A stretch of DNA of 64,000 bases from Moraxellaceae bacterium (GTDB lineage Bacteria; Pseudomonadota; Gammaproteobacteria; Pseudomonadales; Moraxellaceae), in NCBI GenBank assembly GCA_029267635.1, contig JAJUIK010000010.1:16887-80886 (forward strand), given 5' to 3'. The notes below the pieces were generated by a model, which saw only the letters and a program-made list of their open reading frames with translations, made no database searches and was not told the DNA's origin. Shown here in pieces: positions 55,742 through 64,000 of the stretch. The position numbers and the translations under genes are program-made. Numbering within the stretch: position 1 is the first letter of the stretch; each line of letters begins with the position of its first letter.

Positions 55742-58189
55742 TTAGGCCCGTGATTTGGGCTTGGCCTTGCCTTTTGGCTTGCCTTGACCGAACGGACGTT
55801 TACCCTCACCAGTTTCACGTGGTGGCAGGCCGGTATGCTGAGTCAGAATCTGTCCCTTTTGTGGACGATTCGGCTGTCCCTGACGGGTCTGGACACGTGC
55901 AGCATTTGGATTGGTCCGTTTGGCCGAATCACCCGACAACGTCGAATTTTTCTTACGTGCAGATTTGTATTCGCCTTCACTACCTTTCGGCTGATAGGTC
56001 GGGATCAGATGCTGTTTCGAGTTACCAATCAGATCTTCACGGCCCATTTCTTTTAAGGCTTCGCGTAATAATGGCCAGTTGTTTGGATCATGATAACGCA
56101 AGAAGGCTTTATGCAGACGACGACGTTTTTCACCCTTCACAATATCGACATCTTCAGTGGTACGCCCCACTTTGGCCAGCGGGTTTTTGCCGGTGTAATA
56201 CATGGTGGATGCCGTCGCCATCGGAGATGGATAGAAGGTCTGCACCTGATCGGCACGGAAACCATTCTTTTTCAACCAGACAGCCAGATTCATCATGTCA
56301 TAATCTGTAGTACCCGGGTGTGCCGCAATAAAGTAAGGAATCAGATATTGTTCTTTGCCCACCTCTTTACTGAAACGATCAAACATTTGCTTGAAGCGGT
56401 CATAGGTCCCGATCCCAGGCTTCATCATTTTCGATAATGGGCCTTTTTCGGTATGTTCTGGTGCAATTTTCAGATAACCGCCAACATGGTGCTGGACCAG
56501 TTCTTTGACGTATTCAGGATTCAGCACGGCCAAGTCATAACGTAGACCGGAACCGATCAGGATCTTCTTGATTCCCTTAATGGCACGTGCCTTACGGTAC
56601 AACTGGGTCAACGGAGCATGATCGGTGTGCAGGTTCTGACACACCCCCGGATAAACGCAGGATGGCTTACGACAGTTCTTTTCAATTTCTGGATCTTTAC
56701 AATGCAAGCGGTACATGTTGGCCGTCGGTCCGCCAAGATCGGAAATAATACCGGTAAAGCCCGGTGCCGTATCCCGGATCTTTTCCACTTCGCGCAGAAT
56801 CGATTCTTCTGAACGGTTCTGGATGATACGGCCTTCATGTTCGGTAATCGAACAGAAGGTACAGCCGCCAAAACAGCCACGCATGATGTTGACCGAGAAC
56901 TTGATCATGTCAAAAGCCGGGAAACGCGCATTGCCATAAGCAGGATGTGGCAGACGTGCATACGGCAGATCAAACACATAATCCATTTCTTCGGTGGTCA
57001 ATGGAATCGGCGGTGGATTAATCCAGACATCACGTTCACCATGACGCTGAACCAGCGCACGTGCATTCCCTGGATTGGTTTCTAAATGTAGAATCCGGTT
57101 GGCATGGGCATACAACACCCGATCATTCGCCACTTCTTCAAACGAAGGCAGACGAATCACCGCCAGTTCACGTGGTGGCAGTTTATGTTTGATGGCGCGA
57201 CTTGCCGCAGGTTGTAACTGCACGATTTGGGTATCGGCATCCAGCTGATCACCTTCCCGTACAATCGGATTCGCCACAATTTCTTTCTGGAAATTCTGAT
57301 ACTGCGTCAGGCTGTTGCCTTTGTCTTTTTCGATTTCACAGCCATCGATGTCTTCGGTCATGACATAAGGATTGATGATTGGATCAACCCGGCCAATGGT
57401 ATCGACATCATTGGAGGCGATTTCCACAAACTGCGCTTTGGTCGCACGGTTATGTTTATTGACGATAAAAGCTGTACCGCGCACGTCGGTAATCTGCTGG
57501 ATCGGCTCACCCTTAGCCAGACGATGCATCACTTCAACAATCGAACGTTCGCCGTTGCCATACATCAGCAAATCCGCTTTAGAATCCATCAAGATGGAAC
57601 GACGGACTTTATCTGACCAATAATCATAATGGGCGATACGACGCAATGAACCTTCAATCCCCCCGAGTAACACGGGCACATCGGGATAGGCCTCACGACA
57701 GCGCTGGCAATACACCGTTGCTGCACGATCTGGACGTTTATTCGGGACATTATCAGGAGAATAGGCATCATCGGAACGGATTTTACGATCTGCCGTATAG
57801 CGGTTGATCATGGAATCCATATTACCGGCGGTCACACCCCAGGCAATTTTAGGTTTACCCAAAACACGAAAACTGTCCACATTGGTCCAGTCCGGTTGCG
57901 CAATAATCCCCACACGAAAGCCTTGGGCTTCCAGCACGCGGCCGATAATCCCGGAACAAAACGATGGGTGATCGATGTAAGCATCACCACAGACCAGAAT
58001 AAAATCGCACTCATCCCAGCCGAGCTGGTCCATTTCTGCGCGTGACATCGGCAAAAATGGCGCAGGATCAAAGCATGACGCCCAATATTTGTCGTAATCA
58101 AACAACGCCTTAGGCGCGGTCTGAGGTTTATATGCAGTAGACATGGCTAGCGATTCTCGGCTGGCAGGTGGAAGATCAGAAACGATCAA
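55742..58189 (-). CDS. YgiQ family radical SAM protein
   Basis: [25 protein letters not shown] radical SAM motif; basic, Gly/Lys/Pro-rich tail. Confidence 0.94.
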   Translation of the reverse strand: MIVSDLPPASRESLAMSTAYKPQTAPKALFDYDKYWASCFDPAPFLPMSRAEMDQLGWDECDFILVCGDAYIDHPSFCSGIIGRVLEAQGFRVGIIAQPDWTNVDSFRVLGKPKIAWGVTAGNMDSMINRYTADRKIRSDDAYSPDNVPNKRPDRAATVYCQRCREAYPDVPVLLGGIEGSLRRIAHYDYWSDKVRRSILMDSKADLLMYGNGERSIVEVMHRLAKGEPIQQITDVRGTAFIVNKHNRATKAQFVEIASNDVDTIGRVDPIINPYVMTEDIDGCEIEKDKGNSLTQYQNFQKEIVANPIVREGDQLDADTQIVQLQPAASRAIKHKLPPRELAVIRLPSFEEVANDRVLYAHANRILHLETNPGNARALVQRHGERDVWINPPPIPLTTEEMDYVFDLPYARLPHPAYGNARFPAFDMIKFSVNIMRGCFGGCTFCSITEHEGRIIQNRSEESILREVEKIRDTAPGFTGIISDLGGPTANMYRLHCKDPEIEKNCRKPSCVYPGVCQNLHTDHAPLTQLYRKARAIKGIKKILIGSGLRYDLAVLNPEYVKELVQHHVGGYLKIAPEHTEKGPLSKMMKPGIGTYDRFKQMFDRFSKEVGKEQYLIPYFIAAHPGTTDYDMMNLAVWLKKNGFRADQVQTFYPSPMATASTMYYTGKNPLAKVGRTTEDVDIVKGEKRRRLHKAFLRYHDPNNWPLLREALKEMGREDLIGNSKQHLIPTYQPKGSEGEYKSARKKNSTLSGDSAKRTNPNAARVQTRQGQPNRPQKGQILTQHTGLPPRETGEGKRPFGQGKPKGKAKPKSRA

Positions 58190-58335
58190 AATGAAAGTCG
58201 ATCATTTTACCATGAATTTCACTCAACTGCCCCGATAATAAATCCTGCAAAAATAAGTGCATAACAATTTTATTGTTTATTTTTTCATCTATTTTTAGGC
58301 TCAAGAAGCGGATTTTAAGGGTCTCAGCGGGGAAA

Positions 58336-59531
58336 TCATGTGCGTGAACCATGTGCCAAATAGACAGCTAAAAGCAGTCCAAATACCAGAATCAGACTGA
58401 TTTTCAGCCCCGATTCCGTGCCAACCAAAGTTTTCCTAAACCACACCGCTTGAACTATCCAAGACACTTGAACCCAGGTAATAGCAGAATAAATACAACG
58501 ATGAAGCCACCGCACGATACTGTATGGCCTGTACCGATACCCAGGCGCTTGCAGTCGAATGTGCCGCGAAAAAAGAAAAAGTAAAAATTAGTAAGCCAAT
58601 AAAAATCAGCCAGATCTGGTTCAGCATCATGATTCCTAGCCCAGCAATCATGCTACATAACATCACTGGCAAGACTTTTTCCCGGCCAAAACGACGCGAC
58701 CAGGCTGCGGCACGCGGCGAACTATAAATCCCGGCCAGATAAACAATTGAAATCAGCCCAATCCAGGTTTGGCTCAACTGAAAAGGTGCTTCGAGCACAT
58801 GGTAACTCATATAATTAAAAATCGTGACGAAGCAGCCCATTAAAATAAAAGCCTGAACAAACAGAATCCGTAATTTCCTATCTGCCAGATTATGGGCAAA
58901 GGACTGAATAAAGCGTGAAAAATGCATCGGATAGGCGGAAAAGTGACGCGAATTGGGGAGCAATTTCCAAAAGCAATTGCTAAGCAGAAATTCAGCAGGC
59001 CAATGATCAGGGTAGCTTGTTGCCAACTAAGAAAATCAATCATCACTCCAGCCAACAAACGTCCACTCATGCCCCCTACAGCCGTCCCCGAAATATACAG
59101 CCCCATGGCAAATACCGAATCTGCAGGAGCAATTTCTTCCCCAATATAGGTCATGGCGACAGCTGCCACACCACTGACACACAACCCAACCAACACCCTA
59201 CTCAGCAGATAAACCAACCAAGTATCGAGAAAAGCGCACAAAATAGTCAGGCCAGAACATAAAAATAATGCTCAGATCATAATCGGATTGCGACCGAAGC
59301 GGTCAGAAATCATGCCCGTGAATAATAACCCGACAGCCAAAGTGACCGTAGAAAAAGATAAGAGAAAGCTGCTTTGCATTAGGCTCGCATGAAAAAATCA
59401 GCAAAAATCGGCATCATCGACTGCACACAATACAACACCGAAAACGAAGTAAATCCTGCAAAGAACAGTGCTATCAGAATGGCAGAAAATGCTTTAGAAC
59501 CACGTGCGATATAGGGAATGGGATCGGACAC
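58336..59531 (-). pseudogene. MFS transporter (12-TM, arabinose-efflux/YnfM-like), multiply disrupted
   Basis: Homologous-looking MFS segments in different frames: GTG start MSDPIPYIARGSKAFSAILIALFFAGF..., frameshift near 59385, in-frame TGA at 59272-59274, frameshift near 58960 and another near 58440. Confidence 0.85.
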
Positions 59532-59595
59532 ACAACACTACCTGATAGTCGATGCCGGGTAGTATACGCCCGAAATATACCTTGCGTAAAAAAAC

Positions 59596-59621
59596 AAAAA
59601 AGAGCCCGAAGGCTCTTTTTT
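59596..59621 (-). terminator. Terminator after BenK-like MFS gene
   Basis: AAAAAAGAGCC-ttcg-GGCTCTTTTTT on minus strand. Confidence 0.9.
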
Positions 59622-59640
59622 AAAGTTGGTAACACATACT

Positions 59641-61026
59641 TTAGCTTGCTAAAGAACGTTTTACTGCTGTTTTATTTTCAGCTTGTTCCAGTTGCTTGTT
59701 ATTTTGCGTGCTACCTTCAACAGAAGCCTTCAAGTTCACCATGAAGATCGCCAAGGCTGCAATCACACCAGGAATCGCAATCACCAAGAAGTTCATTTGG
59801 TGTGGCAATTCATAAGTTAATAGCGCACCTGTTAACACTGGACCCACAATCGCCCCGATACGACCGATACCTGATGCCCAACCCATACCGGTTGAACGTA
59901 CTGAGGTTGGGTAATATTGCGCTACGAAGGTGTAGAGCAAGATTTGTGAACCAATCGTTGCTGCACCGGCAATCGCAATCAAGGTATAAAGAACAGGTTG
60001 TGGGCTCTTGAATCCAAGTAGAATCAACGCCGCTGCACCCACCACAAACATCGTGGTCAATACCGGTTTCAAGTGGAATTTATCTGCCAACGCACCACCA
60101 CCAATCGCACCGACCATACCACCGATGTTCAAGGCGAAGAGGAATAATAAGCTCGCACCAAGTGAATAACCTGCAGACAACATTAGTTTTGGTAACCAGC
60201 TGCCTAATGCATATACCATCAACAGGCACATGAAGAAAGCGATCCAGAACATAAAGGTACTGAATGAACGGCCTTGTTGGAACAGTGCACGTACTGGTGC
60301 TTCGTCACCAGCAACTACTTCATTCAATACAAGTTGAGTTTGTGCAGTTACGGTTTGTTCAGGTGCAACTTTGCGAATGATGGCTTTTGCTTCATCATGA
60401 CGACCTGATTTTGCAAGGAACATTAATGATTCAGGCAAGAACTTCCAGATCAGCGGTAGAATCAATAAAGGAATACCTGCCAATAGGAACATGATCGTCC
60501 AGCCGTGATCGACCACCAACCATTTACCCAGCAATGCAGATGACATACCACCAATCGCATAGCCACTGAACATCAGTGCGACGAGTGTGCTACGAATACG
60601 TTTTGGTGCGTATTCAGTCATAAGTGCCACTACGTTTGGCATTACACCGCCGATACCTAGACCTGCGAGGAAACGTAAAATACCAAACTCAACCGGGCTA
60701 GAAGCGTAAGCACCTAAGAATGTGAAACCACTGAAAATGGCCACACAGATCATAATGGTTTTTTTACGACCCAGTTTATCGGATAAGGTACCAAATCCCA
60801 TGGCACCAAACATCATCCCGAACAGAGCACAACTTGCGAGTAAACCCGCTTGTACAGTGCTTAAGCCCCATTCTTGCATCAGCAATGGCAAGGCAACGCC
60901 ATAGATAACCAAATCATAACCATCAAAGATGATGATCAATAAACACCAGATCAATACACCCCAGTGAAATGGTGTAAATTTTGCCTGATCAACGACCTCG
61001 TTGATATTCAGTTTCTCTTGAGTCAT
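59641..61026 (-). CDS. MFS transporter, aromatic acid:H+ symporter family (BenK/PcaK-like)
   Basis: FDGYDLVIYGVALPLLMQEWGLS...GTLSDKLGRKKTIMI; AAHS-type DGYD motif. Confidence 0.88.
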   Translation of the reverse strand: MTQEKLNINEVVDQAKFTPFHWGVLIWCLLIIIFDGYDLVIYGVALPLLMQEWGLSTVQAGLLASCALFGMMFGAMGFGTLSDKLGRKKTIMICVAIFSGFTFLGAYASSPVEFGILRFLAGLGIGGVMPNVVALMTEYAPKRIRSTLVALMFSGYAIGGMSSALLGKWLVVDHGWTIMFLLAGIPLLILPLIWKFLPESLMFLAKSGRHDEAKAIIRKVAPEQTVTAQTQLVLNEVVAGDEAPVRALFQQGRSFSTFMFWIAFFMCLLMVYALGSWLPKLMLSAGYSLGASLLFLFALNIGGMVGAIGGGALADKFHLKPVLTTMFVVGAAALILLGFKSPQPVLYTLIAIAGAATIGSQILLYTFVAQYYPTSVRSTGMGWASGIGRIGAIVGPVLTGALLTYELPHQMNFLVIAIPGVIAALAIFMVNLKASVEGSTQNNKQLEQAENKTAVKRSLAS

Positions 61027-61299
61027 GCTTCACCTCCATCTTGTGAAGACCCATACTTTCTTAGCTATACACAATACGGAGTTGATCAAATAAAGTCCAA
61101 AACTGATTTCGCATATATCTATGCTTTAAAAGTATGAAAAACCCCTGCTTTTGCGATTTTCAATATCAAAATGAAATAATAGAAAAATATAGTCTAGTAG
61201 GATAATTTCATCAGCAGATAAAATTATAACTTACTGAATTATAATTAATTTTAAAATAAAACTTGATAAAAACACTCAGATTTCGATCACATTAAAGCA

Positions 61300-61767
61300 T
61301 TATATGTCTAGTAAATCAGCAAAATTTGCCCGACTGAGCATGGCCAAATCCTGCGGTTTCAAACCGATATCTAGCCCTCGCTTACCACCACTGACATAAA
61401 TTTTGCTAAAGTCTAAAGCACTTTGGTCAATCACCATTTGCAAACATTTTTTCTGACCCAAGGGGCTAATCCCACCCACCAGATACCCGGTCAAACGCTC
61501 GGCATCTTTCACTTCTGCCATATGTAACTTTTTACACCCTAATGCACTCGCCGCCTTTTTAAGATTCAGTTGATGCTTCACTGGCAGTACCGTGACAAAA
61601 TAATTCTTATCATCAGTTACCAATAAGGTTTTAAACACCTCGGCGACATTCAACCCCAGTTTTTCTGCGGCTTCTAGACCAAAACTTTTGGCATTCACAT
61701 CATGCTCATATTCATGCATGGAAAATTCAATTTTTTGGCTTTTAAGCAATTTTGTTGCAGGGGTCAT
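61300..61767 (-). CDS. ybaK: Cys-tRNA(Pro) deacylase YbaK/EbsC
   Basis: MTPATKLLKSQKIEFSMHEYEHD...LGCKKLHMAEVKDAERLTGYLVGGISPLGQKK. Confidence 0.92.
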   Translation of the reverse strand: MTPATKLLKSQKIEFSMHEYEHDVNAKSFGLEAAEKLGLNVAEVFKTLLVTDDKNYFVTVLPVKHQLNLKKAASALGCKKLHMAEVKDAERLTGYLVGGISPLGQKKCLQMVIDQSALDFSKIYVSGGKRGLDIGLKPQDLAMLSRANFADLLDI

Positions 61768-62080
61768 AACATCACATCATCTAGCTGTAATATATCAATA
61801 ACATTAGCCTCACATACTTGTAAAGTATCTAATGGTTTTCAGCTTTCGATTGAACTATAAAAGTAAATCCTCTCTTCCTTTGTTTGCCGAACCGCACAAA
61901 AAATCCATTTTTCTATGTGATCTAACTCAAATCTCTTATCTTTAACTTATCAGGAAACAGGATGTTTCCCAAACAGCAACCAAAAACTATAAGTTAAATG
62001 TCAGGGGTTCTACCTAAGCAATCAATACAGAGAAACCTCGTCAGAGTAATAGAGCCTTCTTTTTATCTTTGACTTTTACT

Positions 62081-62398
62081 TCAAACAGATAAACTTTTGA
62101 GATAAGCCATTATTTGCGTATTTCCAGCCATTTCTGCCAGATCGAGTGCAGTATATTTACCTTTATAATGAACATCTGCACCATGCTTAACCAGCAATTC
62201 TACCACTGCTAAACAATCATTCTCAGCAGCGGCTTGTAATGCGCTATAGCCTTCATCATCCGTCTGATTTGGATTCACTCCCTGGGATAATAGCTGCTCG
62301 ACTTGTTCAACATCACCTAAAGAAGCCCAGTACACCAGTTCTGGTAAATGCAGTTCTTCATCGTCTTCAGAGAGTGGGGAGAAAGAGTTGAGTTTCAT
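62081..62398 (-). CDS. Ankyrin repeat protein (small)
   Basis: DDEGYSALQAAAENDCLAVVELLVKHGADVHYKGKYTALDLAEMAGN ankyrin repeats. Confidence 0.82.
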   Translation of the reverse strand: MKLNSFSPLSEDDEELHLPELVYWASLGDVEQVEQLLSQGVNPNQTDDEGYSALQAAAENDCLAVVELLVKHGADVHYKGKYTALDLAEMAGNTQIMAYLKSLSV

Positions 62399-62595
62399 AT
62401 TTCTAACACCTACCTTTTTTCAATCTATCTAACTTTACACAATAATCATTACTAATATTCAAAGTGGGTAGTTAAAACCATCACAAAAACCGGTCATAAG
62501 CATTGAAAGTTATGCTTTAGAAACTTCCAATAAATTTCCTAAAATCTTAGAAAGAAATCATCAATTCCATAGAATAATTGGATACTATCAAACAT

Positions 62596-62649
62596 TAGGA
62601 CTAGAACTAAATGTTTTGTGTGGTAACTCAACTTATGGTTCTAGTCCTA
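62596..62649. repeat. Perfect 12-bp inverted repeat, 30-nt spacer, followed by T-rich tract
   Basis: TAGGACTAGAAC...GTTCTAGTCCTA then gtctttttct. Confidence 0.85.
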
Positions 62650-62909
62650 GTCTTTTTCTAGTTAATTCTTATCCGTAATTTTGGTTATTATTAATATGTC
62701 CATACCATCATATTTGAAACTTTATTTATAAACAGCAGTATTATTCATATCATAATTATAACAAAGAGCGATAATCGGTTTACCTTAAAATAGATATAAT
62801 TTAGCTTCCAGTAAATTTAAATATTTTCTGTGGGATCGCGTACCTATATTTTAAGAGAAAACTCTACTTTTAGATCCTATTATTTTAGAAGGGTTTCCTC
62901 TCTATAATA

Positions 62910-63617
62910 TTAAGAAAATACGATAGAAATGACTTTTAACAAACCTGAAGCTAACTGCCTACTTGCATCAAACATAGTAGCGATCTGATAAGTTATGAGA
63001 AAAAATATAGGGTAAAAATAACCAGGCATTGAATAGGACCAATCCTTGATTAATTCTATTTTTTTATTATTAACAAAAAATTTATTTCCAACCAACACCG
63101 TTATTATTCCAATAACTGCTCCTCCAATAATATCTGTTGGGTAATGTAAGCCCAAATATATGCGTGGAAAAGCAATAAATAATGTAGTATAAAAAATTGC
63201 AAATACACCAATCTGTCTCGATATAAATAGTAAACCAGTTGATAAGGAAAAAAATAGTGCAGCATGGTCACTCGGAAATGAACTCCATCCTTCTAAAGTT
63301 GTCGAGGCCATTCCATAGGGTACTAAAAAATCTAAGCTTTCGGTGTGTATTGGTCTAAATCGGAATGGTGTAAGCAATGCCAAAGATCTTGCCAATAGAA
63401 TTGACAGCCCACAACCAAATAGAGTTAATAATATATACTCACGATTATGTTGACGAGAATCCTCATTTTTAAACCATGCCCACCAAATAAGCATTACTAA
63501 TATACCACCTTTAAGTAAACTATTAGAGGCTAATAAATAAATAAATTTATCAAATATCCATGACTGTTGAGAAAATTGGTTAATATAAGTTATTATTTTT
63601 AAATCAAAAAAAATCAT
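62910..63617 (-). CDS. PAP2 family phosphatase (undecaprenyl-diphosphatase BcrC-like)
   Basis: KxxxxxxRP-like RSLALLTPFRFRP, SFPSDHAALFFSL, RIYLGLHYPTDIIGG. Confidence 0.88.
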   Translation of the reverse strand: MIFFDLKIITYINQFSQQSWIFDKFIYLLASNSLLKGGILVMLIWWAWFKNEDSRQHNREYILLTLFGCGLSILLARSLALLTPFRFRPIHTESLDFLVPYGMASTTLEGWSSFPSDHAALFFSLSTGLLFISRQIGVFAIFYTTLFIAFPRIYLGLHYPTDIIGGAVIGIITVLVGNKFFVNNKKIELIKDWSYSMPGYFYPIFFLITYQIATMFDASRQLASGLLKVISIVFS

Positions 63618-63881
63618 ATCATACTACCTTCTACCTTTTAGTTATACAGCATGTGTGTCATACAGCCATTCAATAAATGAAGCATGAGTATTTTTACTCT
63701 ATATTTATATTTTTGTTTTAATCACAATATTTATCTATTATGTAGTGCTCTATAAAATTGCTCACATTATGTGAATGCTAATCATTATGATTAACCCTTG
63801 AGATGCAATCTAGATACTACTTTTATTTAAATTAGATTACATTTTAGCAAAACACAATCATATTTTTTCTCCCGCAAAGTA

Positions 63882-63913
63882 AAACCCCCCTCAGGTTTTT
63901 CTGAGGGGGGTTT
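63882..63913 (-). terminator. rRNA operon terminator
   Basis: CCCCCCTCAG-aaaaac-CTGAGGGGGGTTTT on minus strand, immediately after 5S. Confidence 0.88.
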
Positions 63914-63921
63914 AGAATAAT

Positions 63922-64000
63922 GAGCTGGCGATGACTTACTCTCACATGGGCAACCCCACACTACCATCAGCGCGAAGAGGTTTCACTTCTGAGTTCGGGA
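63922..64000 (-). rRNA. rrf: 5S ribosomal RNA, 3' part (runs off window)
   Basis: Reverse complement reads TCCCGAACTCAGAAGTGAAACCTCTTCGCGCTGATGGTAGTGTGGGGTTGCCCATGTGAGAGTAAGTCATCGCCAGCTC. Confidence 0.95.

Noticed and set aside
55738-56310. 190-aa ORF antisense to ygiQ
   Set aside because: Shadow frame over conserved radical SAM gene; composition not protein-like.
61027-61300. BenM/CatM operator (ATAC-N7-GTAT) upstream of the BenK-like gene
   Set aside because: Only half-sites (ATAC, GTAT) at wrong spacing were found.

Overview
This 64 kb window reads as an ordinary Acinetobacter-type (Moraxellaceae) chromosomal segment. It is dense and mostly core housekeeping: phoU; TPP riboswitch-thiC; dksA-gluQRS; ftsW/murD; feoAB; xerC; hom-thrC; a GacA-like regulator; pilSR; gpmI; lptFG; pepA-holC; the rib operon with an embedded DNA adenine methyltransferase; nrdR; amtB-glnK; comM; two TorF-like porins; ppa; fadD; parC; a terC/CBS gene; dinB; ygiQ; a BenK-like MFS transporter; ybaK. 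The right edge holds the 3' part of a minus-strand 5S rRNA, so an rRNA operon lies beyond the window. I found no CRISPR array, prophage, transposase or recognisable defence island. The best candidates for something undescribed are a putative stand-alone structured RNA between dinB and a ridA-like gene (three consecutive hairpins, a T-run and a plausible promoter), a 581-aa orphan protein, two scars with gene remnants, and several small orphan proteins. No database or folding software was used. Family names come from reading the translated ORFs, and hairpins were paired by eye.
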